Assembly: GCA_002343545.1 (NCBI GenBank)
Contig: DDRA01000062.1
Location: 1-10,748 of the forward strand
Origin: Bacteriovoracaceae bacterium UBA2428
GTDB taxonomy: Bacteria > Bdellovibrionota > UBA2428
Length of the DNA stretch: 10,748 nucleotides
Direction: 5' to 3'
This document shows, in pieces, positions 1 through 5,878 of the stretch. The position numbers and the translations under genes are program-made. Within the stretch, counting starts at the first letter, position 1, and every line of letters starts with the position of its first letter. Below the pieces are notes generated by a model, which saw only the letters and a program-made list of their open reading frames with translations, was not told the DNA's origin and ran no database searches.

Positions 1-593
1 CCCCCCGCCACGACGGCTTCGGCGTCGCCGCGCTCGATGAGCCGCGCGCCCTCGCCGATGGCGTGGGCCGAGCTCGAGCAAGCCGACACGACGCAATGGT
101 TCGCGCCGCGGAAACCCTTCAAGATACTGACTTGCCCCGCGAGCAGGTTCGGAATCGTCGCGGGGATGAAGAAAGGCGACACGCGATCGGACCGTTCCCG
201 AGCGATCTCATGCTGCGCTTCGATGAGCGGAAGCCCGCCCATTCCGCTCGAAAGCAGAACGGCGATGCTCTCGGCCGGCGTGTTGGAAACATCGAGCTTG
301 GCGCGCTCGATCGCTTGCAGCGCGGCGGCCGTGCCGAGCTGGATGAAGCGATCCATGCGACGGAGATCCTTCTTGGGAACGTACGTCGCGGGATCGAAGC
401 CCTTTACCTCGCAGGCAAAGCGCACATCCAACTTGGAGGCGTCGAAGTGAGTGATGGGAGCGGCCCCGGAACGGCCTTCGACGAGGCCGTTCCAGGTGGA
501 TTCGGGATCGTGGCCCAGAGGTGAAACGCAGCCGAGCCCCGTCACGACGACGCGACGACCGGAGTTTGCGAGTGTCCTCTTTGGCGACTTCAA
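1..593 (-). CDS. fabF: Beta-ketoacyl-ACP synthase II (FabF), N-terminal 197 residues, cut by window edge
   Basis: FabF condenses malonyl-ACP with a growing acyl-ACP in the elongation step of type II fatty acid synthesis, in the cytosol. The frame opens with a typical ketosynthase N-terminus (RRVVVTGLGCVSPLG, about residues 13-27). It reaches the nucleophile Cys172 in the motif SACSSSAHAIG before running off the left edge, so the two catalytic histidines are outside the window. The start is a TTG at 593: no ATG or GTG lies between it and the conserved core, and a GGAAGGA Shine-Dalgarno sequence lies 5 bases upstream. It follows acpP by about 31 bases, the standard fab cluster order, and is probably co-transcribed. 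A FabB-type paralogue is less likely because acpP-fabF adjacency is the classical arrangement. Enzyme family is very secure; the TTG start is an inference. Confidence 0.95.
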   Translation of the reverse strand, partial: MKSPKRTLANSGRRVVVTGLGCVSPLGHDPESTWNGLVEGRSGAAPITHFDASKLDVRFACEVKGFDPATYVPKKDLRRMDRFIQLGTAAALQAIERAKLDVSNTPAESIAVLLSSGMGGLPLIEAQHEIARERSDRVSPFFIPATIPNLLAGQVSILKGFRGANHCVVSACSSSAHAIGEGARLIERGDAEAVVAG

Positions 594-598
594 AACGA

Positions 599-605
599 TC
601 CTTCC
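599..605 (-). promoter_or_regulatory. Ribosome binding site that supports the TTG start of fabF
   Basis: On the minus strand GGAAGGA lies 5 bases before the TTG at 593. No ATG or GTG start is available in frame upstream of the conserved FabF core, so this site decides the start. Confidence 0.6.
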
Positions 606-624
606 CCGTCCCTCTACGAGAGAA

Positions 625-867
625 CTAGTTCGAAGCCTTCGTGCGAGCTTGCACGTAGTTGATCACGTCGCCGACCGACTTGATCTTCTCAGCGTCTTCG
701 TCGGGGATCTCGAGATCGAACTCTTCTTCCATCGTCATGACGAGCTCGACGATGTCGAGGCTGTCGGCGCCGAGGTCATCCACGAAGGATGCATCCGGCG
801 TGACGCTCTCGGCGTCCACATTGAGTTGTTCGACGATGATGTTTTTAACGCGTTCTTCAACGTTCAT
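625..867 (-). CDS. acpP: Acyl carrier protein
   Basis: This 80-residue acidic protein carries growing acyl chains on a 4'-phosphopantetheine arm and is the shared substrate carrier of FabD, FabH, FabG and FabF. The attachment serine is Ser36 in the motif GADSLD, which an ACP synthase must modify. Length and acidity are normal for AcpP. The ATG at 867 is preceded by an AGAGGA-like Shine-Dalgarno sequence about 10 bases upstream. It lies between fabG (37-base gap holding a small hairpin) and fabF, its usual place. AcpP is normally one of the most abundant proteins in the cell, so extra control of this cistron would be expected. Identification is secure. Confidence 0.98.
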   Translation of the reverse strand: MNVEERVKNIIVEQLNVDAESVTPDASFVDDLGADSLDIVELVMTMEEEFDLEIPDEDAEKIKSVGDVINYVQARTKASN

Positions 868-883
868 ATTCTTTATTCCTCTT

Positions 884-898
884 AACGGTTTAGCCGTT
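884..898 (-). other. Small stem-loop between fabG and acpP
   Basis: A perfect 5-base inverted repeat, AACGG and CCGTT, with a 5-base loop fills the middle of the 37-base fabG-acpP gap, just upstream of the acpP ribosome binding site. No T-run follows, so it is not a standard terminator. A role in mRNA processing, or in raising the acpP message over upstream cistrons, is an inference. A stem this short can also occur by chance. Confidence 0.35.
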
Positions 899-904
899 GC
901 TACC

Positions 905-1699
905 TTACATATACAGGCCGCCGTTGATACTCAAGACGTGCCCCGTCACATACTTCGATGCGTCGGAAAGCAAAAACAGCGTTCCGTTCGCGATGTCGTC
1001 GGGGGAGCCAAAAGCCTTCAGCGGGATGGCCTGTTTATACTCTGCTTGGGTGGACTCGGGCATGCGGTTGGTCATGTCCGTCTCGATGAAGCCCGGAGCG
1101 ACGGCATTGACGCGGATGCTCCGCGGCGCGAATTCTTTCGCGAGGGCCTTCGTGAGGCCGATGAGCCCGGCCTTCGAGGCCGCGTAGGCGGCCTGTCCCG
1201 GATTTCCCATCAAACCGACGACCGAGCTCATGTTCACGATCGAAGCGTGACCGGATTTTGATAAAGGGCGAAAAGCCGCCTTCGACAACAAGAAGGCGCC
1301 GCGCAAATTCGTATCGAGGGTACGATCCCAATCTTCGATCTTCGTACGCATCGCGAGCTGGTCGACCGCCAGGCCACCGTTGTTCACGATGCCGTTCAGG
1401 CCGCCGAAGGTCTTCGTCATCTGCTCGAGGGCCGCGTCGATGTCGGCTTCGAAGTTCACGTCGAGCTTGAGGCTGAGCGCCCGGCCACCCGCCGCTTCGA
1501 TCGCGCGGCAGACTTCCGCGGCCCGACCTTCACTCTCGGCCGAACCAGTGTGGCCAACTCCGACCCAAGCGCGCTCGGCGCCCAGGCGAAGGCAAATCGC
1601 GCGGCCGATGCCGCGCCCGCCGCCCGTCACGAGGACGGAGCGATTTTCGAGACCGAAGCGGGGCATCGCGCCCGCGTTATCAGAGACGTTCGCCGTCAT
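905..1699 (-). CDS. fabG: 3-oxoacyl-ACP reductase (FabG)
   Basis: FabG reduces beta-ketoacyl-ACP to the 3-hydroxyacyl-ACP with NADPH, the first reductive step of each elongation cycle. It is a classical short-chain dehydrogenase. The cofactor-binding TGGGRGIG motif is at residues 25-32, and the catalytic set is Asn131, Ser159, Tyr172 and Lys176 (Tyr/Lys in YAASK), with spacing identical to E. coli FabG. The C-terminal [14 protein letters not shown] is typical of FabG. Length is 264 residues, slightly long because of a roughly 15-residue N-terminal extension. The start at 1699 is favoured over an internal ATG (Met12) by a strong GGAGGA site 8 bases upstream. It overlaps the fabD stop by 20 bases, implying coupled translation. 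One oddity is that the usual NNAG motif reads NNGG (residues 106-109). As the sole SDR in the fab cluster, the assignment is secure. Confidence 0.96.
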   Translation of the reverse strand: MTANVSDNAGAMPRFGLENRSVLVTGGGRGIGRAICLRLGAERAWVGVGHTGSAESEGRAAEVCRAIEAAGGRALSLKLDVNFEADIDAALEQMTKTFGGLNGIVNNGGLAVDQLAMRTKIEDWDRTLDTNLRGAFLLSKAAFRPLSKSGHASIVNMSSVVGLMGNPGQAAYAASKAGLIGLTKALAKEFAPRSIRVNAVAPGFIETDMTNRMPESTQAEYKQAIPLKAFGSPDDIANGTLFLLSDASKYVTGHVLSINGGLYM

Positions 1700-2666
1700 T
1701 TCGGAATTCCTCCAGAGAATCGATTCCCTTGGCCGCGAGCACGCGGCCCTCCCAGTTCACCCGCTTCACGAGGCCCGACAAGACCTTGCCCGGACCGATC
1801 TCGAGTGCTTCCACGAGTCCCATCGCGAGGGCCGATTCCACGCTCTCGACCCAACGGACGGAGCCATGGATCTGCGAACACAAACGTTCCACGACGCCGT
1901 CCGAATCTCCGAGGGAATGGATGCGCGCGTCGACGTTCGCGACGTAGCGTTTTTCCGGGCGTGCCTGCCACGCGGCCGCCTCGAGATCCGGACGCAAGCC
2001 ATCGGCGGCCGGCTTCATGAGCGACGAATGGAAAGGCGCCGACACCGGAAGCGCGACGTACTTGCGCACGCCGAAACGCGCGTCGGCCGAAAGCTCCTCG
2101 GCCACGGCCAGCGCCGCCATGTGACCCGCGACGACGATCTGCTCGGGCGAGTTGATGTTCGCGAGCTCGATCACGCGACCCGAGCGTTTCGCGGCTTCCG
2201 CGCAGAGCTCGCGAGCGAGCGGCGTGCCATTGCTGCGCGGCTTGAATACGAGCGCGGCCATGCCGCCCTGCCCGGCCGGCACCGCGGCCTGCATGAGCTG
2301 GCCGCGCCGGCGAACGAGACCGGCCGCCACGCCGAGCGGCAGCGCGCCGGCCGCGACGAGCGCGGAATATTCGCCGAGGGAGTGTCCCGCGAAGAGCGCA
2401 TCTTTGTTCGCGGCCAAGTCGCGCAGCGCCGTATTTTCTTCGAGCGCGCGGAAAATCGCGATCGTCGCGGTCAGGATGGCGGGTTGCGTGAACTCCGTTT
2501 GCTTGAGCTCGGTTTCGTCGCCTTCGAAGATAATCTTCTTCAGGCTCAAGCCCGAGCCGTCCGAAGCTTCCTCGAACGCGAGTCGCGCCACGGGAAAGCT
2601 TTCGAACCAATCCTTGGCCATGCCCGGATACTGGGAGCCTTGGCCCGGGAACATTAGTAATTTCAT
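1680..2666 (-). CDS. fabD: Malonyl-CoA:ACP transacylase (FabD)
   Basis: FabD transfers the malonyl group from malonyl-CoA to AcpP, supplying the extender unit for FabH and FabF. The N-terminus MKLLMFPGQGSQYPGM is the standard oxyanion-region motif of acyltransferases. The nucleophile is Ser96 in GHSLGEYSAL, the substrate-carboxylate arginine is in the VRRRGQLMQ stretch (about residue 121), and the general base is His213 in SAPFHSSLM. At 328 residues it is close to the usual 300-320. The start overlaps the fabH stop by 4 bases (ATGA) and the end overlaps fabG by 20, so fabH-fabD-fabG should be translated as a coupled unit. A polyketide-type acyltransferase is unlikely in this context. Confidence 0.97.
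   Translation of the reverse strand: MKLLMFPGQGSQYPGMAKDWFESFPVARLAFEEASDGSGLSLKKIIFEGDETELKQTEFTQPAILTATIAIFRALEENTALRDLAANKDALFAGHSLGEYSALVAAGALPLGVAAGLVRRRGQLMQAAVPAGQGGMAALVFKPRSNGTPLARELCAEAAKRSGRVIELANINSPEQIVVAGHMAALAVAEELSADARFGVRKYVALPVSAPFHSSLMKPAADGLRPDLEAAAWQARPEKRYVANVDARIHSLGDSDGVVERLCSQIHGSVRWVESVESALAMGLVEALEIGPGKVLSGLVKRVNWEGRVLAAKGIDSLEEFRNDGERL
1708..1713 (-). promoter_or_regulatory. Shine-Dalgarno site that sets the fabG start
   Basis: GGAGGA on the minus strand, 8 bases before the ATG at 1699, lies inside the end of fabD. It favours this start over an in-frame ATG 33 bases downstream, which has no comparable site. Confidence 0.7.
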
Positions 2667-3700
2667 GTCGCGTCGGTTCCCCAGCGCAGAAGCATCGCGC
2701 CGTAAGTAAAGCCGCCGCCGAAAACGTCGAGCAAAACGAGATCACCCTTTTTGAGCATCCCGCCCCTCTGCATTTCGGCGAGGGCGACGGCGACCGTACC
2801 GGCCGAGGTATTGCCCCAACGATCGACGTTCACGTAGACGCGATCCATTGGCATCTCGGCCATGCGGGCGACCATCTCGATAATTCGAAGATTGGCTTGG
2901 TGGGGCACGAACCAGCGCACGTCGCGCGTGGTGTAGCCCGAATCCGCCAGCACTTCGTGCGCCTTCTGCGCCATGTGCTTGCAGGCCAGTTTGAAGACTT
3001 CTTGACCGTTCATACTGATGACCGGTCGTTTCTTACGGGACTCGAACTCGGCCGAAGTGAAAGGAGCGGCGCTGCCGCCACCTTCCACCGCAAGGAAGTG
3101 ATCGAAGTCGGCGAGCGTGCCGAAGCGAGCCCCCAAAATCACCGGGGCCGTCGATGCATCGGCCTCTTCCACGGCTTCGAGCACGGAAGCCCCCACGCCG
3201 TCACCGAAGAGGATGCACGTCGTGCGGTCCGTCCAATCGATAATACTGGAGAAGATATCGCCGCCAACGACGAGCACTTTCTTGTGCAGGCCCGAGCGAA
3301 TGAAGTTGTTCGCGACGTGTAGACCCGCCAGGTAACCCGAACAAGCCGCGTTCAGGTCGGCCGTGAAAACATCGACGGCTACGCGACCACGGAGATGTCC
3401 GAGAATGCGGGAAGCCGAAATCGGCATCCAGGTATCGGGAGTAGCGGTGCAACAGATAACGGCGTCGAGCTCTTCGGCTTTGATGCCGGCTTTGTCGAGC
3501 GCCTCTTGGGCGGCCTGGGCTCCGAGAAGCGACAGGCTCTCACCCTTCTCACGGTCGAGCAAACGCCGTTCGCGAATGCCCGTGCGAGTACGAATCCATT
3601 CGTCGTTGGTGTCGACGAACTTAGCGAGATCTTCGTTGGTCAGGACCTTGGAAGGTATCCCAAGGCCCGTACCGCGAAGGGCCGCATGAAAGGAAGCCAT
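2663..3700 (-). CDS. fabH: Beta-ketoacyl-ACP synthase III (FabH)
   Basis: FabH starts fatty acid chains by condensing an acyl-CoA primer, usually acetyl-CoA, with malonyl-ACP. The catalytic triad is visible: Cys120 in LNAACSGYLAGL, His267 in VPHQANLRI and Asn297 in WGNTSAGT. Other family marks are TNDEWIRTRTGIRERR near residue 31 and the C-terminal VLLDVFGGGFTYGA. At 345 residues it is slightly longer than the roughly 320 of E. coli FabH. The ATG at 3700 lacks an obvious Shine-Dalgarno sequence, and a perfect hairpin occupies the 21-base gap behind rpmF, so initiation may depend on upstream translation. The gene usually found between rpmF and fabH, plsX, is absent. Primer specificity (straight or branched) cannot be read from the sequence by eye. 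Confidence 0.96.
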   Translation of the reverse strand: MASFHAALRGTGLGIPSKVLTNEDLAKFVDTNDEWIRTRTGIRERRLLDREKGESLSLLGAQAAQEALDKAGIKAEELDAVICCTATPDTWMPISASRILGHLRGRVAVDVFTADLNAACSGYLAGLHVANNFIRSGLHKKVLVVGGDIFSSIIDWTDRTTCILFGDGVGASVLEAVEEADASTAPVILGARFGTLADFDHFLAVEGGGSAAPFTSAEFESRKKRPVISMNGQEVFKLACKHMAQKAHEVLADSGYTTRDVRWFVPHQANLRIIEMVARMAEMPMDRVYVNVDRWGNTSAGTVAVALAEMQRGGMLKKGDLVLLDVFGGGFTYGAMLLRWGTDAT

Positions 3701-3707
3701 GCAGGGG

Positions 3708-3725
3708 CTGAGCTAAAAAGCTCAG
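3708..3725 (-). other. Perfect hairpin across the rpmF stop and fabH leader
   Basis: CTGAGCT and AGCTCAG form a 7-base perfect inverted repeat around a 4-base T loop (minus strand). It covers the rpmF stop codon and ends 7 bases before the fabH ATG, where a ribosome binding site should be. No T-run follows the stem, so it is not a standard intrinsic terminator. A translational gate or RNA-processing site is inferred. Confidence 0.5.
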
Positions 3726-3925
3726 GCTTCCTGTGCCTCGGCCTTCTTCTCTTCTTTGGTCTTGAAGATCTTCTTTCCTTTGTACCAGCCCGAAGAGCTC
3801 ACGCGGTGCGGAGGAACGGCTTCGCCCGTCTCGGGGCAGGTCGTCCAACCCGCAGGCACCAAGAAAAACTGGGAACGGCCGTGGCCGCGACGCATCCGCG
3901 AGCGTTTGGATTTTTGCATCGGCAT
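3722..3925 (-). CDS. rpmF: Ribosomal protein bL32
   Basis: This small basic protein of the large ribosomal subunit has 67 residues. The N-terminus (KSKRSRMRRGHGRS) matches the basic bL32 segment that threads into rRNA, and the VPPHRV...GWYKGKKIF region matches the conserved C-terminal part. Zinc-binding bL32 proteins carry four cysteines as two CxxC pairs. Here only Cys30 remains (CPETGE, where CPxCGE would be expected), and the second pair is replaced by Ser or other residues, giving a decayed zinc ribbon. The ATG at 3925 has GAGGAG 11 bases upstream. The yceD-rpmF-fab order is the classical conserved arrangement and supports the call, since the protein is short and divergent. Residues after about 55 are a Lys/Glu/Ala-rich tail. 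Confidence 0.9.
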   Translation of the reverse strand: MPMQKSKRSRMRRGHGRSQFFLVPAGWTTCPETGEAVPPHRVSSSGWYKGKKIFKTKEEKKAEAQEA

Positions 3926-3970
3926 AAACTTAAGAACTCCTCGTAACTTTTTACTCTAGAACTTTCGTCC

Positions 3971-4011
3971 CTGAACTCGTTTCTCGGTCTCTCCGAGATC
4001 CGCGGGTTCAG
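3971..4011 (-). other. Nested stem-loop in the yceD-rpmF junction
   Basis: Two nested perfect 6-base inverted repeats are visible: an outer CTGAAC/GTTCAG (3971-3976 with 4006-4011) and an inner TCTCGG/CCGAGA (3982-3987 with 3993-3998, 5-base loop). The outer arm overlaps the yceD stop codon. The structure lies about 45 bases upstream of the rpmF start and has no following T-run. It could be a leader element or a processing site for the rpmF message; the role is inferred only. Confidence 0.45.
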
Positions 4012-4607
4012 AGTTTCTTCTTTAATTCCGCAAGTTTTAGAAAGGGCGAACTTGCCTTGGCGGCTTCGCTTTGTCCAGTGTCATCGTTGTCTTCGAATTG
4101 CGGGTTCTTGTGACAGAGCGTACAAGCCCCGTCCGGCTTGCGGGCTGGGCACTCCGCGAAGGGCTCCAAGACAATCAGCTGCTCCGACAAAAGATCAATA
4201 AGTTCAATATGATCGCTTGAGAAAATAACGTAGTCCGGATCTTCCGTCGGCCCCTCTTCGTCGTCGCGCGCGCGGGGGTCGCGATGCAAGAAAATCCGAA
4301 ATTCCGAAGCCCGGGGGGTCTCAAAAAGGTCGGCGCACCGCGAGCACGGCGCGGCGACTTTGCCCGAGAGCGTGCCCTGAAGGGTGTAATCCGTGCCGCT
4401 CATCTTGCTGAGTTCGACGCTCACGCTCAGGTGCGCGCGCTCCGCCCAGGCCTCCGGCGACAAACCCGTCAGATCCTCGGAGGGCGCGGATCGGGCGAGG
4501 AGCCTCTGCACCCAGCCATCGGACTCGTCCGCGCTCAGGCGCCAGGGCTCGTCCCGAACCTCGTTGATATGAACTCGTCCGTCGAAGGCAGCCATGGGCG
4601 CTTCCAT
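4008..4607 (-). CDS. yceD: YceD/DUF177 family protein, probable 23S rRNA accumulation protein
   Basis: YceD (DUF177) proteins are encoded next to rpmF across bacteria and are linked to 23S rRNA accumulation. The molecular activity is not firmly known. This 199-residue protein shows the family's cysteine pattern: CSRC at 88-91, then Cys153, Cys162 and Cys165 in the ECP...GACTLC segment, a likely metal-binding site. The acidic middle (about 110-125) and the C-terminal FLKLAELKKKL are also typical. The start is uncertain: the ATG at 4607 has no Shine-Dalgarno sequence, while an in-frame ATG at 4595 has only a weak GGA 7 bases upstream. It is the first gene of the yceD-rpmF-fab unit and diverges from arfB. 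The promoter must therefore lie partly inside the arfB coding sequence, which itself overlaps no other gene. Confidence 0.88.
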   Translation of the reverse strand: MEAPMAAFDGRVHINEVRDEPWRLSADESDGWVQRLLARSAPSEDLTGLSPEAWAERAHLSVSVELSKMSGTDYTLQGTLSGKVAAPCSRCADLFETPRASEFRIFLHRDPRARDDEEGPTEDPDYVIFSSDHIELIDLLSEQLIVLEPFAECPARKPDGACTLCHKNPQFEDNDDTGQSEAAKASSPFLKLAELKKKL

Positions 4608-4624
4608 AGCGTAGGATGGAACGT

Positions 4625-5038
4625 ATGTCGCTCGCGAAGTTCAGCATCCCCGAGCATCGTCTCGAAGTGCGCACCTCGCGCGCGGGCGGTCCCGGGGGCC
4701 AGCACGTCAACAAGACCGAAACGAAGGTCGAAATCCGTTTCCGCCTCGATGACGCCGACTGGATCGCCTACGAAACGCGGGAACGCCTCCGCGTCCAACA
4801 GCCCCACCGCATCACGAAAGACGGGGACTTCGTTTTGAGCTCGCAGGAGTCCCGCAGCCAGGAGCAGAACTACCAGCTCTGCCTGGAGAAGCTCCAGGGC
4901 TTCCTCGTCGCGGCCTCGCGCGCGCCCAAGAAACGCCACAAGACCAAGCCCACGCGGGGTTCCCAAGAACGAAGGCTCAAGTCCAAGAAGCAGGCTTCCG
5001 CCCGCAAATCCGACCGGGGCAAGAAAAACTGGGACTAG
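4625..5038 (+). CDS. arfB: ArfB-type peptidyl-tRNA hydrolase for stalled ribosomes
   Basis: ArfB (YaeJ) rescues ribosomes stalled on mRNA without a stop codon by hydrolysing peptidyl-tRNA. The N-terminal release-factor domain carries the catalytic GGQ motif (GGPGGQHVNKTETKVEIRF, about residues 21-39 from this start). The C-terminus is a long Lys/Arg-rich tail (KKRHKTKPTRGSQERR onward), the part that enters the empty mRNA channel. At about 137 residues it matches the roughly 140 of ArfB and lacks the codon-recognition domain of RF1/RF2. The ATG at 4625 is preferred because AGGA lies 8 bases upstream. An ATG at 4616, in frame, would have that AGG directly against it. This is the only plus-strand gene here, divergent from yceD. 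Other small GGQ proteins are possible, but the basic tail points to ArfB. Confidence 0.9.
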   Translation: MSLAKFSIPEHRLEVRTSRAGGPGGQHVNKTETKVEIRFRLDDADWIAYETRERLRVQQPHRITKDGDFVLSSQESRSQEQNYQLCLEKLQGFLVAASRAPKKRHKTKPTRGSQERRLKSKKQASARKSDRGKKNWD

Positions 5039-5180
5039 GTTACGTTGGCCGGATCGTGCTTCGGGGAACGACGACGATCGAGACTGAAGAGCCGTCTGGC
5101 AGCGACGATGAGATTCTGGAGTCAAAAGTCCGAAGTCTGACGAAGCATCTTGGCTCTAAATTCTAGGGATTAAATCATGG
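5039..5180. other. Intergenic gap between convergent arfB and the DUF6817-like gene
   Basis: 142 bases with no open frame of note and no convincing terminator. The base composition starts to drop here towards the AT-rich gene that follows. No RNA gene or repeat was recognised. Confidence 0.6.
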
Positions 5181-5717
5181 TCAACTTTTGATTCCGTAGT
5201 TCGAGATAAAATCCTGATAGGCGCTGTTGCTTAAATAAGGTTTTGAGCGAAGAAATTCTTCTCGTCTCAGCATAAGGTATTCAATAGCAACACGAGGTCG
5301 TTGCTCCAACCAGTTGGCCAAGGTCACGGTAATCAAGTCAGAGAAATCTTGTTTTGAAATCGGGAGATCCGAGTCTGAAAACCGATCTTCGATCGCGATA
5401 GATCCGTCGCTCTCCAAGTTTTTCCACAAGGACTCTTTCTTGTGAGCCCCAAAGAGGTAGGCCAGTCTCTCGGCTTGTTCTCCGATAAGCCCTCGAACAT
5501 ATTCTCGGTTATCCAATGTCGCAGGGGCTCTTGCGAATGATTCTGTTCCGTAGATACTGTGGCAAAGACCAGCCAAGCAGACATAGTCGGCGCTATGCCA
5601 TTTCTTAAGAAGATCGTGTGTGCCTTTTAGATGGGAAAGAAGAGTGGCCTGACTGTGGTTTGTTGTACTGATTCCAAATCTGTCGAGCTGAGAAAGAATA
5701 ACGTCCAAGTTCTTCAT
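5181..5717 (-). CDS. DUF6817-like protein, HD-domain-type fold, function unknown
   Basis: A 178-residue cytosolic protein with no signal or membrane segment. Residues 21-61 hold the recognisable part: His21, His29 and His34 in HLKGTHDLLKKW, followed by CLAGLCHSIYGTESF with His53 and YGTE. This spacing of histidines and the AGLxHSxYGTE motif match DUF6817, an uncharacterised family with HD-hydrolase-like features; the motif match is from memory. The rest is helical-looking with no further known motif. No good Shine-Dalgarno precedes the ATG at 5717. Codon use is clearly different from the neighbours: local GC in sampled stretches is about 40-50 percent against a visibly GC-rich surround, so recent horizontal acquisition is likely. 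It stands alone between two gaps and is convergent with arfB. No substrate can be proposed from the sequence. Confidence 0.75.
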   Translation of the reverse strand: MKNLDVILSQLDRFGISTTNHSQATLLSHLKGTHDLLKKWHSADYVCLAGLCHSIYGTESFARAPATLDNREYVRGLIGEQAERLAYLFGAHKKESLWKNLESDGSIAIEDRFSDSDLPISKQDFSDLITVTLANWLEQRPRVAIEYLMLRREEFLRSKPYLSNSAYQDFISNYGIKS

Positions 5718-5878
5718 CTAAGAGGAAATTTTTAGCATATCGCTAGAGGCACCGCGACCTCGTAAACAAAACCAATCTTTCTCGCGCACGGCGCGGCCAC
5801 AAACTCTTTGCTTAAACTCTCGCCAAGAAACTTGCGCCCTCACTCACCTCGGTGGCGGAAGTTGAATTAGCTTGGGCG
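5718..5878. other. Intergenic gap upstream of the DUF6817-like gene
   Basis: 161 bases between the 3' end of the alpha/beta-hydrolase gene and the DUF6817-like gene. GCGCCC just after the hydrolase stop can pair with GGGCGC about 36 bases on, followed by a T-rich stretch, which is at best a weak terminator candidate. A TATGCT-like -10 sequence lies close to the ATG at 5717, but no convincing -35 box was found. Confidence 0.4.

Noticed and set aside
1380..2657. 425-residue plus-strand open frame opposite fabG and fabD
   Set aside because: Fully covered on the other strand by enzymes with intact catalytic residues.
5840..5878. Possible terminator after the hydrolase gene
   Set aside because: The pairing arms are only 6 bases and far apart, with a long loop; kept only as a remark in the gap entry.
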